This document shows, in pieces, positions 8,629 to 18,617 of a stretch of 64,000 nucleotides of DNA (position 1 is its first letter; each line of letters begins with the position of its first letter). The DNA lies in assembly GCA_947504115.1 (NCBI GenBank), contig CANNGH010000003.1:310001-374000 (forward strand), given 5' to 3'. The notes under the pieces were generated by a model that ran no database searches, was not told the DNA's origin, and saw nothing but the letters and a program-made list of their open reading frames with translations. Position numbers and translations under genes: made by a program. Origin of the DNA: an uncultured Sedimentitalea sp. Lineage in GTDB: Bacteria; Pseudomonadota; Alphaproteobacteria; Rhodobacterales; Rhodobacteraceae.

Positions 8629-10502
8629 GCCTCACGTGCCTTTAAATCACGCCGCAGCCGCACCAGCACAAGGGCAAGCGCCGCCGGGGTCATGCCATCT
8701 ATTTTGCCGGCTTGCGCAAGGTTTCCCGGTCGGGCGCTTGACAGCTTCTGCTTCATCTCATTGGAAAGTCCGGAAATTCCATCAAAATCGAAGTCCAAGG
8801 GTATTTCCTGATGTTCTTCTCGCCGCAGTGTTTCGACATCACTCTTCTGACGTTCGATATAATGCACGTAGAGCGCTTCGCGCTCGATCTGCTCCTGGAT
8901 TTCGGCGTCAATCTCCCCGAGTTCCGGCGCGAGTCCGGAAAGACATCTCATGGTAATGTCGGGAAACGCCAACAGCTCATGCCCGTTCCGACGCCCGCCA
9001 TCCTGGTTGATCCGCATCCCCGCGTCCGCGATCTGCTTCGGTGTAAAGCTGTGGCTGCTCAAGAGTTCGCGGGCGCGGTCCAAACGCTCGACCTTGTCGC
9101 TATACGCCTCGATCCGCTCACTTTCGATAGCCCCGATGGCGATTCCCAGCGGCGTCAAACGCTGGTCTGCATTGTCCGCACGAAGAGCAAGGCGAAATTC
9201 GGCGCGGGACGTGAACATTCGATAGGGCTCGATGACGCCACGGGTGGTCAGGTCATCGATCATCACGCCGATATAACTGTTGGAGCGACTAAAGGTAAAC
9301 GGATCACGCCCTAAAGCAGCGAGGGCGGCATTCAGACCCGCGCACAAACCTTGCGCGGCGGCCTCTTCATACCCGGTCGTTCCGTTGATCTGCCCGGCCA
9401 GGTACAAACCCGGAAAATCCTTGACCGACAGCCGATCCGTGAGCGCCCGGGGATCGATATAGTCGTACTCGATGGCATAGCCCGGCTGCAAGATTTGGGC
9501 GGATTCAAGCCCCTTGATGCTGCGCACGTACTCATCCTGTACGTCCACCGGAAGCGACGTCGAAATTCCGTTGGGATAGATCACGTTGTCACTCAAGCTC
9601 TCGGGTTCGAGAAATACCTGATGGGATGTTTTTTCGGAGAAACGGGTAACCTTATCCTCGATCGACGGGCAATACCGCGGACCGATTCCGTCGATACGAC
9701 CGCCGTACATCGCGGAACGCGACAGATTATTCTGGATAATATCGTGCGTTTTCACATTGGTATGAGTAATCCCGCAGGAAATCTGTCGCGCCGACGTATT
9801 TCGCGACATGAATGAAAACAGCGTCGGGGTGTCATCCCCCTGCTGCATCTCAAGTCCGCTCCAATCAATGGTCTTGCCGTCAAGACGCGGCGGCGTACCG
9901 GTTTTCAAACGCCCCAGCGGAAGTCCAAACGATTCGATGCGTTCGGCCAATTTGATCGACGGCCGGTCTCCCATCCGCCCGCCAGGTTGTGCGGTATGAC
10001 CGATATGAATAACGCCCCGCAAGAACGTCCCGGTGGTCAAAATCACCGCGCGCGCAGTTATTCGGCTGTCATCGCTCAAGACAACGCCCATAACATGCCC
10101 GGCTTTAACAATGAGGTCAGCGGTTTCACCTTCGATGATATCGAGATTCTGACGCTTCTCCGTTTCAGCCAGCATGTGACGCCGATAGATCATCCGGTCC
10201 GCTTGCGCGCGCGGCCCCTGAACTGCGGGGCCTTTGCGACGATTCAGCAACCGGAACTGGATACCGGCTGCGTCCGCGACACGCCCCATGACTCCATCAA
10301 GCGCATCGATCTCGCGCACAAGATGCCCCTTGCCCAACCCGCCGATGGCTGGATTGCATGACATGACGCCGATATCTTCTTTTCTGAGGGTTATCAGCGC
10401 CGTGCGTGCGCCCACCCGCGCGGCGGCATGTGCCGCTTCGGTTCCCGCATGGCCGCCGCCGACGACGATGACATCGTAGTCAAATTGTTTCACGTGAAAC
10501 AT
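8625..10502 (-). CDS. mnmG: tRNA uridine 5-carboxymethylaminomethyl modification enzyme MnmG (GidA)
   Basis: MnmG (625 aa) is the FAD-binding partner of MnmE in modifying the wobble uridine (U34) of certain tRNAs. The N-terminal dinucleotide fold [12 protein letters not shown] lies at about residues 12-23. Other signatures are [21 protein letters not shown], the GTPPRLDG motif, YCPSIEDKV, and [18 protein letters not shown]. The length is normal. The first codons (MFHVKQ) form the second parS site. It follows mnmE by 3 bp and its stop overlaps the start of rsmG. Confidence 0.97.
   Translation of the reverse strand: MFHVKQFDYDVIVVGGGHAGTEAAHAAARVGARTALITLRKEDIGVMSCNPAIGGLGKGHLVREIDALDGVMGRVADAAGIQFRLLNRRKGPAVQGPRAQADRMIYRRHMLAETEKRQNLDIIEGETADLIVKAGHVMGVVLSDDSRITARAVILTTGTFLRGVIHIGHTAQPGGRMGDRPSIKLAERIESFGLPLGRLKTGTPPRLDGKTIDWSGLEMQQGDDTPTLFSFMSRNTSARQISCGITHTNVKTHDIIQNNLSRSAMYGGRIDGIGPRYCPSIEDKVTRFSEKTSHQVFLEPESLSDNVIYPNGISTSLPVDVQDEYVRSIKGLESAQILQPGYAIEYDYIDPRALTDRLSVKDFPGLYLAGQINGTTGYEEAAAQGLCAGLNAALAALGRDPFTFSRSNSYIGVMIDDLTTRGVIEPYRMFTSRAEFRLALRADNADQRLTPLGIAIGAIESERIEAYSDKVERLDRARELLSSHSFTPKQIADAGMRINQDGGRRNGHELLAFPDITMRCLSGLAPELGEIDAEIQEQIEREALYVHYIERQKSDVETLRREEHQEIPLDFDFDGISGLSNEMKQKLSSARPGNLAQAGKIDGMTPAALALVLVRLRRDLKAREA
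10486..10501. promoter_or_regulatory. parS site 2 (start of mnmG)
   Basis: This is a second perfect copy of TGTTTCACGTGAAACA, 1.9 kb from site 1. It overlaps the first codons of mnmG, producing the peptide MFHVKQ. Two exact copies of a 16-bp palindrome next to parAB leave little doubt about function. Confidence 0.95.
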
Positions 10503-10505
10503 TCC

Positions 10506-11792
10506 TCATTTTCCCAAGCAGAAACTGGCGAAGATTTCATCAAGGAGATTTTCAACATCCACACGGCCAACCAACGATTCCAGCGCACGGATCGCACCGC
10601 GCAATTCCTCCGCAGCTATATCGTATCGATCCGGCCCTTGCGAGACCTCTTGTTGCGCCGCTCCGAGCGCCTCTTGGGCATGTGCCATCGCCGCACGGTG
10701 CCTTTCGCGGGTGGCCATGCCCGCGCTGGCAGTCCGGTGTCGCAAAACCCGTGCGATTCGGGACACAAGGTCGTCCAATCCTTCTCCGGTCACACCGGAT
10801 ATCGCATTCTCCTTGCGCTGCCGCAGATCGGCCTTGGGCCGCACGACGATATCGTCCGTCTGCCGACGAATTTCCAATTCCTCGTCGGCTTCCGACAGGA
10901 ATATCCGTAAATCCGCCTTTTCCGCGCGCTTCCGCGCCAGCGCGATACCCATTCCCTCTACAATGTCAGAGGTTTCACGCAATCCTGCGGTATCCAGAAA
11001 TGTGACCGGAAGACCATCCAGGTTCATGCGCACTTCGATTACATCCCGGGTCGTTCCTGCTTGTTCCGATGTCAAGGCAGCTTCGCGCCCAGCCAGCGCA
11101 TTCAGCATCGTCGATTTGCCCACATTCGGCGCCCCGACAATCGCCACCTCGAATCCGTCGCGGATTCGTTCCGCAACGCGGGTTCCATTTATCTCGCGCT
11201 GCAAATCTGCGGAAACTTCCTGCAAAAGATCCCGAACTTCCGGCGTGACATCATACGGCACGTCCTCGTCGGCGAAATCTATGGTCGCTTCGATCAGCGA
11301 GGCGGCGCGTATAAGATCGCGGCGCCATCGTTCTGCCAGGTCGCCCAATTTCCCCGACAGGACGTTTTGCGCCTGCAACCTTTGCTGTTCGGTTTCGGCA
11401 TCGATCAAATCGGCGAGGCCCTCGACCTGCGTCAGATCCAGCCGGCCGTTTTCCAACGCTCGGCGGGTGAATTCGCCGGGTTCAGCAAGGCGCAACCCGG
11501 ACATATCCCTCAGCCTGCGCAAGACGGAATCTATCACCGCGATGCTTCCATGTACCTGGAACTCCACCACATCCTCGCCGGTGAAGCTGCGCGGCGCGGG
11601 AAAGGTCAGCACCAACGCCTGATCCAGTGTGCTGCCGTCACGATCACGCAGGTCGCGCAGCGACATGCCGCGGCCCGTCAGTCCTGGGCCGGCGATTTCC
11701 CGCACGGCGTCGAACGCGGATGGACCGGACAGGCGGATGACAGCAACACCCGCCTTGCCAGCGGCGCTGGCCAAAGCATAGATCGTTCCCAT
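10506..11792 (-). CDS. mnmE: tRNA modification GTPase MnmE (TrmE)
   Basis: MnmE (428 aa) is a GTPase that works with MnmG to make (c)mnm5U34 in tRNA. The N-terminal tetrahydrofolate-binding domain starts [24 protein letters not shown]. The embedded G domain has G1 GAPNVGKST near residue 222, G3 DTAGLRE, and the helical C-terminus ends with the conserved F-C-L-G-K catalytic cysteine. The G4 position reads R-P-K-A-D-L where N-K-x-D is usual, so the guanine-specificity motif is degenerate. It lies 3 bp before mnmG in the same transcription unit. Confidence 0.95.
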   Translation of the reverse strand: MGTIYALASAAGKAGVAVIRLSGPSAFDAVREIAGPGLTGRGMSLRDLRDRDGSTLDQALVLTFPAPRSFTGEDVVEFQVHGSIAVIDSVLRRLRDMSGLRLAEPGEFTRRALENGRLDLTQVEGLADLIDAETEQQRLQAQNVLSGKLGDLAERWRRDLIRAASLIEATIDFADEDVPYDVTPEVRDLLQEVSADLQREINGTRVAERIRDGFEVAIVGAPNVGKSTMLNALAGREAALTSEQAGTTRDVIEVRMNLDGLPVTFLDTAGLRETSDIVEGMGIALARKRAEKADLRIFLSEADEELEIRRQTDDIVVRPKADLRQRKENAISGVTGEGLDDLVSRIARVLRHRTASAGMATRERHRAAMAHAQEALGAAQQEVSQGPDRYDIAAEELRGAIRALESLVGRVDVENLLDEIFASFCLGK

Positions 11793-11817
11793 GTCACCCC
11801 CGGTTGGCGAGATGCCG

Positions 11818-13098
11818 TCAGGTATTCATCGAATCGAAGAAATCGGCGTTGGATTTTGTCTGTTTCAGCTTGGACAGCAAGAATTCGATCGCATCCGTCG
11901 TCCCCATCGGGTTGAGAATACGCCGCAGCACAAAGGTTTTTTGCAGATCTGTCTTGTCCACCAGCAGATCCTCTTTCCGTGTGCCGGATTTCAGGATGTC
12001 GATGGCCGGGAAGACGCGCTTGTCCGCAATCTTGCGATCCAGGACGAGCTCCGAGTTGCCGGTGCCCTTGAACTCTTCGAAAATCACTTCGTCCATGCGG
12101 CTGCCGGTGTCGATCAACGCGGTCGCGATGATGGTCAGCGATCCGCCTTCCTCGATATTGCGCGCCGCGCCAAAGAACCGCTTGGGCCGTTGCAACGCGT
12201 TGGCGTCCACGCCGCCGGTCAGAACCTTGCCGGAGGACGGGACGACAGTGTTGAACGCTCTACCAAGTCTTGTTATCGAATCCAGAAGGATCACTACATC
12301 TCGTTTATGTTCCACCAGCCGCTTGGCCTTTTCGATAACCATTTCGCTGACCGCGACGTGACGCGATGCCGGTTCGTCAAAGGTCGACGATACCACCTCG
12401 CCCTTGACCGAGCGCTGCATGTCGGTGACCTCTTCGGGGCGTTCGTCGATCAGCAGCACGATCAGGTAGCATTCCGGGTGGTTCTGTTCGATCGAGTTGG
12501 CGATGTTCTGCAGGATCACCGTCTTGCCCGTTCGCGGCGGTGCCACGATCAGCGAGCGCTGGCCTTTTCCGATGGGTGCGACCAGATCGATGATCCGCGC
12601 CGTCTTGTCCTTGATCGTCGGATCCTGAATTTCGAGATTCAGCCGCTCATCCGGGTAAAGCGGCGTCAGGTTGTCGAACGCGATCTTGTGCCGCGCCTTT
12701 TCCGGCGCCTCGAAGTTGATGAGGGTCACGTCGGTCAGCGCGAAATACCGCTCGTTGTCGTCGGGCGATTTCATCACGCCCTCGATCGTGTCGCCGGTTC
12801 GCAGCGAATATTGCCGGATCATGTCGGGCGAAACATAGATGTCGTCGGGACCGGGCAGATAATTCGCCTCGGGCGAGCGCAGGAACCCGAATCCGTCCTG
12901 CAGCACCTCAAGAACGCCATCGCCCGAGATTTGCCACCCTTCATCCGCGCGTTCGCGCAGGATCTGGAACATCATCTCGCCCTTGCGCATGGTCGAGGCG
13001 TTCTCGATCTCGAGCTCTTCGGCCATGGCCAACAGCACCTTGGGGCTTCTGGCCTTGAGATCGGCGAGGTTCAGGGTTTCGACGGTATCGAGAGTCAT
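11818..13098 (-). CDS. rho: Transcription termination factor Rho
   Basis: Rho (426 aa) is the hexameric RNA helicase that ends transcription. The N-terminal RNA-binding region includes [17 protein letters not shown], the Q-loop region follows, and the P-loop is APPRTGKT near residue 180. Walker B lies in [16 protein letters not shown]. The C-terminal R-loop region [11 protein letters not shown] and the end [17 protein letters not shown] match the family. The length is close to the usual 419. It lies 25 bp upstream of mnmE on the same strand. Confidence 0.97.
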   Translation of the reverse strand: MTLDTVETLNLADLKARSPKVLLAMAEELEIENASTMRKGEMMFQILRERADEGWQISGDGVLEVLQDGFGFLRSPEANYLPGPDDIYVSPDMIRQYSLRTGDTIEGVMKSPDDNERYFALTDVTLINFEAPEKARHKIAFDNLTPLYPDERLNLEIQDPTIKDKTARIIDLVAPIGKGQRSLIVAPPRTGKTVILQNIANSIEQNHPECYLIVLLIDERPEEVTDMQRSVKGEVVSSTFDEPASRHVAVSEMVIEKAKRLVEHKRDVVILLDSITRLGRAFNTVVPSSGKVLTGGVDANALQRPKRFFGAARNIEEGGSLTIIATALIDTGSRMDEVIFEEFKGTGNSELVLDRKIADKRVFPAIDILKSGTRKEDLLVDKTDLQKTFVLRRILNPMGTTDAIEFLLSKLKQTKSNADFFDSMNT

Positions 13099-13221
13099 GT
13101 TTACGCAGCCCCTTGTCAGCCCCGGTCAACGGGGATGCTTGATTGTGAAACGGGAAGGTCCATCGCCCGGACGGGCGTTACCGCGCCTGTTAAATCACAT
13201 CCGCGCCGGAGTCAAACGACA

Positions 13222-13671
13222 TCAGAATTTGACCACGACCGCCAGGACGATGAAAATCATCAGAACCGTCGGCAATTCGTTCATCATGCGGTAACCCCGC
13301 CCGCTCACCCGGTTGGTTCCGGCGGCGAGATCCTTGCGCCGTGCGGCAAGCCACATGTGAAACGCGGTCATGCCCAGCACGCCGGCCGCCTTGACCCACG
13401 GCCACGCCGATCCCCAATCGACGATCCCCGGGGTGAACACCAGCGCAAGCCCGAATATCCACGTGGTGATCATTGACGGGTTCATGATCAGGCGCAGCAA
13501 TTTGTCTTCCATCATCACAAAAACCGGCTGCAGGCCCGCCGTCTGTGCGCCCTGTTCCACATGATGCACGAACAACCGGGGCAGATAGAACAGGCCAGCC
13601 ATCCAGGCGATCACCGCCATGATGTGGATTGCCTTGGTCCAGGGATAAAGGGAAATCAGGAAATCGGTCAT
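13222..13671 (-). CDS. hemJ: Protoporphyrinogen IX oxidase HemJ
   Basis: HemJ (149 aa) is the membrane enzyme that oxidises protoporphyrinogen IX to protoporphyrin IX in many proteobacteria. It has about four hydrophobic helices. The conserved histidine near residue 14 lies in KAIHIMAVIAWMAGLFYLPRLF, followed by HHVEQG. I start it at 13671 (MTDFLISLYPWTKA) because the 40 upstream codons (poly-His, low complexity) lie in the origin-like intergenic region. It is transcribed away from the proposed origin and lies upstream of rho. Confidence 0.92.
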   Translation of the reverse strand: MTDFLISLYPWTKAIHIMAVIAWMAGLFYLPRLFVHHVEQGAQTAGLQPVFVMMEDKLLRLIMNPSMITTWIFGLALVFTPGIVDWGSAWPWVKAAGVLGMTAFHMWLAARRKDLAAGTNRVSGRGYRMMNELPTVLMIFIVLAVVVKF

Positions 13672-14077
13672 CTCGGCTCCGCCTTGCGCGTCGGGATCTC
13701 CTAAATAAAATATATATAGAAAGAAAGGATGATGATGATGGAGGGCATGGGGGTTTCCGTGGATGCCTTGGTTATGCCGCGATCTGCCCACATGCGGAAA
13801 ACATCATGCCTTTTCTCACTGACTTTCGGGATAAACCGTAAAAATATCTTAAATCCAATATGTTAAAGGATAACAACGGCGATACACCTGTGGGTAGAAT
13901 CTGTACAACCCATGCAGAATGCAGTTTTTCCCGCGTTCCGACTTGTGCTTACCCCCGGTGTATAAGTTCCGCCGAAACGGGCTGGCTGTGCCGGGTTTTC
14001 CCCGGTCTTGCATCGCGGCGCCAAACCCCTAGAAATGTCCCCTGCTATTCCTTTGCCTTGCACACGCGGTTTTCCAC
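13672..14077. other. oriC: Candidate chromosomal replication origin (hemJ-maf intergenic)
   Basis: This 406-bp gene-free stretch separates minus-strand genes (hemJ, rho, mnmE, mnmG, parAB) from plus-strand genes (maf, aroE, coaE, dnaQ). In other alphaproteobacteria, including Caulobacter, oriC lies in this neighbourhood. It has AT-rich tracts at 13702-13728 and 13840-13876, unusual for this GC-rich window. DnaA-box-like 9-mers are TTTTCCACA at 14070 (fits TTWTNCACA), and weaker 7/9 matches at 13889-13897 and 13957-13965. One GANTC methylation site lies at 13897. No convincing CtrA box was found. The assignment is inferred from context and composition. Confidence 0.6.
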
Positions 14078-14078
14078 A
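14070..14078 (+). promoter_or_regulatory. DnaA-box-like 9-mer
   Basis: TTTTCCACA fits the TTWTNCACA DnaA consensus. It ends on the A of the maf start codon, at the right edge of the proposed origin. Confidence 0.45.
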
Positions 14079-14677
14079 TGGTTGTCCCCTTCATCCTGGC
14101 CTCGGGCTCGTCGATACGGGCACAGTTGCTGACCCGCGCGGCAGTGCCATTCGAAGTTCAGATACCGCGCGTGGATGAACAAAGCGTGAAACGATCCATG
14201 CTTGCCGAAAACGCGCCACCCCGCGATATCGCCGATGCGCTTGCCGAGATGAAGGCGCGGCGGATCAGCGAGAGGACTCCCGGTGCGCTGGTCCTGGGCT
14301 GCGATCAGGTGCTGGATTTCGACGGGGATCTTCTGTCCAAACCCGAAACGCCGGAACAGGCGGTCGCGCAATTGCGGGCGATGCGCGGGCAATGGCACAG
14401 GCTGCTCTGTGCGGCGGTGATCTGCGAGGGTGGGCGGCCGATCTGGCGGCATGTCGGGCAGGTCCGCTTGCACATGCGGGATGCGTCGGACGCCTATATC
14501 GGCGACTATGTCGATCGGAACTGGGATAATGTCCGCCACGCGGTCGGTGGCTACAGGCTGGAGGAAGAAGGCGCGCGCCTGTTCACCGCCATCGAAGGGG
14601 ATTACTTTCATGTTTTGGGGATGCCGCTTTTGGAGATACTGAACTTTCTGACCATGAAAGAGGTGATCGCGCGATGA
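14078..14677 (+). CDS. maf: Maf-family nucleotide pyrophosphatase
   Basis: Maf proteins (199 aa here) hydrolyse nucleoside triphosphates, often modified ones, to monophosphates. The N-terminal signature FILASGSSIRAQLL replaces the usual LASxSPRR with LASGSSIRA. VLGCDQVLDFDG and LSKPETPEQA carry the catalytic acidic residues, and VRHAVGGYRLEEEG and DYFHVLGMPLL close the domain. The S-I-R-A variation at the phosphate loop resembles what I recall from Rhodobacteraceae homologues. It is the first gene of the plus-strand maf-aroE-coaE-dnaQ operon; its stop overlaps aroE. Confidence 0.9.
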   Translation: MVVPFILASGSSIRAQLLTRAAVPFEVQIPRVDEQSVKRSMLAENAPPRDIADALAEMKARRISERTPGALVLGCDQVLDFDGDLLSKPETPEQAVAQLRAMRGQWHRLLCAAVICEGGRPIWRHVGQVRLHMRDASDAYIGDYVDRNWDNVRHAVGGYRLEEEGARLFTAIEGDYFHVLGMPLLEILNFLTMKEVIAR

Positions 14678-15507
14678 CGGCACGGAAAATCCCCCTGGCG
14701 GGCGTCATCGGATCGCCCGTTGCCCATTCCAGATCGCCCCATATCCATCGGCACTGGCTGAAGGCGCACGGGATCGAGGGCTATTATATTCCGATGGATG
14801 TCGGGCATGACGATCTCGCTCGGGTCATTCGCACCCTGCCCCGCATGGGGTTCGTCGGCGTCAACATAACGATCCCGCACAAGCAGGCGGTGCTGGACGT
14901 GGCCGATCAGGTCACCGACCGCGCCACGCTGATCGGCGCGGCGAACACGTTGATTTTCCGCAAGGACGGCAAGATTCACGCCGACAATACCGATGGCTAC
15001 GGATTTATCGAGAACCTGCGCAGCGGCGCGCCACATTGGCAACCCGAGGCCGGGCCCGCGGTGGTTCTGGGCGCCGGGGGTGCGGCGCGCGCCGTGCTGG
15101 CGTCGCTGTGCGATGCCGGCGTGCCCGAGATCCTGCTGACCAATCGCACCAGGGCGCGCGCCGAAAACCTTCAGGAGGAATTCGGCAAGCGCGTTCAGGT
15201 CGTGGATTGGGTGCAGGCGGCAAACATCATCGACATCGCTCATCTGGTGGTGAACACGACCTCGCTGGGCATGGTGGGCAAGCCGGAATTGCGCGTGCCG
15301 CTGGACGGGCTGGGCAAGCAGCACGTGGTGACCGATCTGGTCTATGCCCCTCTGAAGACACGACTTTTGCAGGTTGCCGAAGAGGCCGGCGCGACCACGG
15401 TCGACGGGCTGGGCATGTTGCTGCATCAGGCGGTTCCGGCGTTCGAACGGTGGTTCGGCGTCCGCCCCGAGGTCGATGCCGCGACGCGGGCGGCGGCGCT
15501 GGAATGA
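14674..15507 (+). CDS. aroE: Shikimate dehydrogenase
   Basis: AroE (277 aa) reduces 3-dehydroshikimate to shikimate with NADPH in aromatic amino acid synthesis. Substrate residues are visible in GSPVAHSRSPHIHRHW, then VNITIPHK with the catalytic lysine, and NTDGYGF. The nucleotide fold is VLGAGGAARAVL near residue 132, followed by LTNRTRAR, and the C-terminus has GLGMLLHQAVPAFERWFG. It overlaps maf at its start and coaE at its end, both as ATGA-type couplings. Confidence 0.97.
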   Translation: MTARKIPLAGVIGSPVAHSRSPHIHRHWLKAHGIEGYYIPMDVGHDDLARVIRTLPRMGFVGVNITIPHKQAVLDVADQVTDRATLIGAANTLIFRKDGKIHADNTDGYGFIENLRSGAPHWQPEAGPAVVLGAGGAARAVLASLCDAGVPEILLTNRTRARAENLQEEFGKRVQVVDWVQAANIIDIAHLVVNTTSLGMVGKPELRVPLDGLGKQHVVTDLVYAPLKTRLLQVAEEAGATTVDGLGMLLHQAVPAFERWFGVRPEVDAATRAAALE

Positions 15508-16097
15508 CGTTTCAACTGGGCCTGACGGGATCGATCGGCATGGGCAAAAGCACCACCGCCGGATTGTTCGCGGAACAGGGCTGTGCCGTGTGGGATGCCG
15601 ATGCGGCGGTGCATCGCCTTTACGGCGCGGGCGGGGCGGCCGTTGCGCCGATGCAAGCCGCGTTTCCCGATGCGGTGCAGGACGGGATCGTCAGCCGCGC
15701 CGCGCTCAAGTCGATCATCGCGCGCGATCCCGCCGCATTGCGCCGCATCGAAGACATCGTGCATCCGCTGGTGGCGCAGGACCGCGCCGAATTCCGCGCC
15801 ACCGCCCGCGCGGATATCCTGGTGTTCGACATCCCGCTGCTGTTCGAAACCGGCGGCGAGACGGCGATGGACGCGGTCGCCTGCGTCTCCGCCCCGCCCG
15901 ACATCCAGAAAGAGCGCGTTCTGGCGCGGGGCACCATGTCCCTTGCCCAATTCGAGCATATTCGCGATACACAGATGCCCAACGCCGAAAAATGCGCCCG
16001 CTCGGATTACGTGATCGTCACCGACACGCTGGATCACGCCCGCGCGCAGGTGCAACAGATCGTGCAGGAGATACGGAAGCGGATGGCCGATGCGTGA
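15504..16097 (+). CDS. coaE: Dephospho-CoA kinase
   Basis: CoaE (197 aa) phosphorylates dephospho-CoA in the last step of coenzyme A synthesis. The P-loop [12 protein letters not shown] lies at residues 6-17, followed by the [10 protein letters not shown] substrate segment, IVHPLV, and [12 protein letters not shown]. The frame is open well upstream, inside aroE, but the ATG at 15504 overlapping the aroE stop starts exactly at the family's N-terminus ([10 protein letters not shown]). Its stop overlaps the dnaQ start by 8 bp. Confidence 0.96.
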   Translation: MTFQLGLTGSIGMGKSTTAGLFAEQGCAVWDADAAVHRLYGAGGAAVAPMQAAFPDAVQDGIVSRAALKSIIARDPAALRRIEDIVHPLVAQDRAEFRATARADILVFDIPLLFETGGETAMDAVACVSAPPDIQKERVLARGTMSLAQFEHIRDTQMPNAEKCARSDYVIVTDTLDHARAQVQQIVQEIRKRMADA

Positions 16098-16764
16098 GAT
16101 CGTTCTTGATACCGAAACAACCGGGTTCGACCCGTTTACCGGCGACCGGATCGTGGAAATCGGCTGTATCGAGCTGAACAACCACGTGACCACCGGCAAT
16201 ACGTTTCACGTCTATATCAACCCCGAACGCGCCATGCCCGACGAGGCGTTCCAGGTGCACGGTCTGGGCGACGATTTCCTGCGTGACAAACCGAAATTCG
16301 CCGAGATCGGGCAGCAATTCCTCGATTTCGTGGCGGATGCGAAACTCATCATCCACAACGCCGCGTTCGACATGAAATTCCTGAATGCCGAACTCGAATG
16401 GATGAAGCTGCCGATTCTGGCGATGGACCGCGCCATCGACACGCTGGAAATCGCGCGCAAGCGGTTTCCCGGCTCGCCCGCGTCGCTGGATGCGCTGTGC
16501 CGGCGGTTCGGCATCGACAACTCGGCGCGCACATTGCATGGCGCGCTGCTCGACTCGGAAATCCTCGCCGAGGTCTATCTGGAACTGATCGGTGGACGCC
16601 AGCCCGGTCTGGTGCTGTCCACCCGTTCGGGCGATCACGGTGCCCAGGGTGGATCATGGCGGCCCTCGCCCCGCCCGGTTCCCCTGCCCCCGCGCATCAG
16701 TGATGCGGAAAAGGCGGCCCATGCCGCCTTTGTCGAAACCCTGGGGGAAAACGCCCTCTGGTAA
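16090..16764 (+). CDS. dnaQ: DNA polymerase III epsilon subunit
   Basis: DnaQ (224 aa) is the 3'-5' proofreading exonuclease of the replicative polymerase. ExoI is [10 protein letters not shown] near residue 5, ExoII is [10 protein letters not shown] near residue 91, and ExoIII is [14 protein letters not shown] near residue 150. These are the DEDDh metal ligands and catalytic histidine. The C-terminal tail past residue 180 is Pro/Arg-rich and would contact the alpha subunit. It closes the maf-aroE-coaE-dnaQ operon and is convergent with secB. Confidence 0.96.
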   Translation: MREIVLDTETTGFDPFTGDRIVEIGCIELNNHVTTGNTFHVYINPERAMPDEAFQVHGLGDDFLRDKPKFAEIGQQFLDFVADAKLIIHNAAFDMKFLNAELEWMKLPILAMDRAIDTLEIARKRFPGSPASLDALCRRFGIDNSARTLHGALLDSEILAEVYLELIGGRQPGLVLSTRSGDHGAQGGSWRPSPRPVPLPPRISDAEKAAHAAFVETLGENALW

Positions 16765-16768
16765 TGCC

Positions 16769-17272
16769 TCAGGCGTCCGCCCGTTGTTCGCCGCCTTCGC
16801 TTTTCCGGCGGGCCAGTTCGTTGCGGTAAAGCTGCAGGAAATCGATGTTTTCCAGGTTCAGCGGTGGATACCCGCCATCGCGCGTCACGTCGCTGACGAT
16901 CCGGCGCAGGAACGGGAACAGCATGCGCGGACATTCGATCAACAGGAACGGGTGCAACTGTTCCTCGGGCACGTTGTCGATCTGGAAGATGCCGGTATAT
17001 TCGATCTCCAGCAGAAACAGCGTTTCGCCGCCCGCCTTGGCCTTGGATTCGACGTTCAGCTTGATCGTCACCTCGTACTGGCTGTCGGTCTGGCGCTTTT
17101 TCGCATCCAGATTGACCTGCACGCTGATATCCGGCTGAACCTCGCCCGAGGTGCCCTTTTGCGCCATGATGTTCTCGAACGACATGTCGCGCACGAACTG
17201 GCCGAGGATTCTCATCTGCGGCTGTTGGGGTTGCTGTGCCTTGGTTTCAGCGTCTGCGCCGTTCTCGCTCAT
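16769..17272 (-). CDS. secB: Protein export chaperone SecB
   Basis: SecB (167 aa) is the cytoplasmic tetrameric chaperone that keeps preproteins unfolded and hands them to SecA. The core begins MRILGQFVRDMSFENI and continues ISVQVNLDAKKRQTDSQYEVTIK. It includes FLLEIEYTGIFQI and the conserved ECPRMLFPFLRRIVSDVTRDGGYPPL region, here with the alphaproteobacterial spacing. The Ala/Gln-rich N-terminus and Arg-rich C-terminus are variable regions. It follows fxsA on the minus strand. Confidence 0.97.
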   Translation of the reverse strand: MSENGADAETKAQQPQQPQMRILGQFVRDMSFENIMAQKGTSGEVQPDISVQVNLDAKKRQTDSQYEVTIKLNVESKAKAGGETLFLLEIEYTGIFQIDNVPEEQLHPFLLIECPRMLFPFLRRIVSDVTRDGGYPPLNLENIDFLQLYRNELARRKSEGGEQRADA

Positions 17273-17328
17273 GGGTCATTCCTTGTAAACTGGGCCTTGC
17301 ATCGCTTTATCAGGTCGCGGCGGCCTGC

Positions 17329-17826
17329 TCAATGGCGCTCGGGGCCTTCGACCCAGCCCGAAGGCGGCGCATCGGGATCGCGTTTCGGGTTCACGACCTC
17401 GTAATCGCCGTCCATCACATCACCGCGACCGGATGGCCGGCGCGGTTCGGTCGGTTGCGGACCCATCTCGAACCGCGTCACGATCATCCGCGCCCGCAAC
17501 CAGCGCAGCACCGCCACGCGCACCGGCGGCGTCAGCAGAAGAAAACCGACCGCATCGGTGAAAAAACCCGGCGTCAGCAGCAAGGCGCCCGACAACAGGA
17601 TCATCGCGCCGTGCGCCAGCGGCTCGGTCGGGTCGTTCAGTTCGGATAAGGACGAACGCAGCCGGTTCATCTCGTGTCGGCCCTGACTGCGCATCAGCGA
17701 TGTGCCGATCAGCGCGGTCAGAACCACGATCGCCAGCGTCGGCCACAGACCGATCAGCCCGCCAACCTGGATGAACAGCGCGATTTCCACGATCGGGACC
17801 AGCATGAACGCCAGAAACAGATACAT
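17329..17826 (-). CDS. fxsA: FxsA family membrane protein
   Basis: FxsA-family proteins are small inner-membrane proteins; the E. coli member lowers F-exclusion of phage T7, and the normal role is unclear. This one (165 aa) begins MYLFLAFMLVPIVEIALFIQVGG, with hydrophobic segments at about residues 1-45 and 75-105. GTSLMRSQG and the PGFFTDAVGFLLLTPPVR motif are family hallmarks. The C-terminal third is polar. I chose the ATG at 17826 (AAGGA about 10 bp upstream) over an earlier in-frame start. The gene sits between secB and timA, as in relatives. Confidence 0.88.
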   Translation of the reverse strand: MYLFLAFMLVPIVEIALFIQVGGLIGLWPTLAIVVLTALIGTSLMRSQGRHEMNRLRSSLSELNDPTEPLAHGAMILLSGALLLTPGFFTDAVGFLLLTPPVRVAVLRWLRARMIVTRFEMGPQPTEPRRPSGRGDVMDGDYEVVNPKRDPDAPPSGWVEGPERH

Positions 17827-17934
17827 CGGGAACGTCCTTTCCGTTGCCTCGGATGGTGGACTTGGCCCCACCGGTCACCTACATAGTGACAAAGGGGTGC
17901 CGTTACAAAGCCCGCCGCGTGACATGAGGTAAAA

Positions 17935-18594
17935 ATGAACTCGCCAATCATCCAGCTTCTGGTTCTGGCCGGCATCGCGATCTTTCTGATTTTGCGGTTG
18001 CGAAACGTGCTGGGCACGCGCGAGGGGTTCGAGAAACCAACCGCGCCGCAACAGAAGACCGCGCGCGCCTCGCGTCCCGATTTCGAGGTGATCGAGGGCG
18101 GCCCCGACCGCGACATCACCGATCATGTCGCCGAAGACGGACACATGGCGCAGGCGCTGGCCGAGATGAAGCGGGTCGAGCCGTCGTTTTCCGTCACCGA
18201 TTTCGTGCAGGGGTCGCGCAGCGCCTATGAGATGATCGTGATGGGGTTCGAGCGCGGTAATCTGGACGATATCCAGCCGCTTCTGGCCGAGGACGTGTTC
18301 GAGTCCTTCGTCGAGGTCGTCGCCGCGCGCGAGGATCAGGGGTTGCAGGTCGAGGCCGAATTCGTCGGCGTGCGCGAGACCGCGATCCGCGACGTCGAAT
18401 TCCACAAGGACACCAACCGTGCCGAAATCACCATGCGTTTCGTCGGCGAACTGACGTCGGTGGTGCGCGATGCGGACGGCAAGATCATCGAGGGAAGCCC
18501 CACCTCGGTCAAACGTCAAAAGGACACCTGGACTTTCGCCCGCATCATGGGCGCGCCCGATCCCAACTGGCATCTCGTGGCCACGGACGCATGA
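17935..18594 (+). CDS. timA: Tim44/TimA family membrane-anchored protein
   Basis: A 219-aa protein with one N-terminal transmembrane helix (residues 4-21), a short linker and a C-terminal Tim44-like domain (ARGSRSAYEMIV-type helix near residue 93, FVEVVAAREDQGLQVEAEFVG, and FHKDTNRAEITMRFVGEL). In alphaproteobacteria TimA is related to the mitochondrial import-motor anchor Tim44, though its bacterial role is not settled. GAGGT lies 8 bp upstream of the ATG. It is divergent from fxsA and lies close to secB, which suits a link with protein export. Confidence 0.88.
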   Translation: MNSPIIQLLVLAGIAIFLILRLRNVLGTREGFEKPTAPQQKTARASRPDFEVIEGGPDRDITDHVAEDGHMAQALAEMKRVEPSFSVTDFVQGSRSAYEMIVMGFERGNLDDIQPLLAEDVFESFVEVVAAREDQGLQVEAEFVGVRETAIRDVEFHKDTNRAEITMRFVGELTSVVRDADGKIIEGSPTSVKRQKDTWTFARIMGAPDPNWHLVATDA

Positions 18595-18617
18595 GTGCGG
18601 TCGAGACATGATTTCCC

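Noticed and set aside
13849-13866. CtrA-type TTAA pair in the candidate origin
   Set aside because: The two TTAA elements are 10 bp apart and not 7, so they do not meet the consensus.
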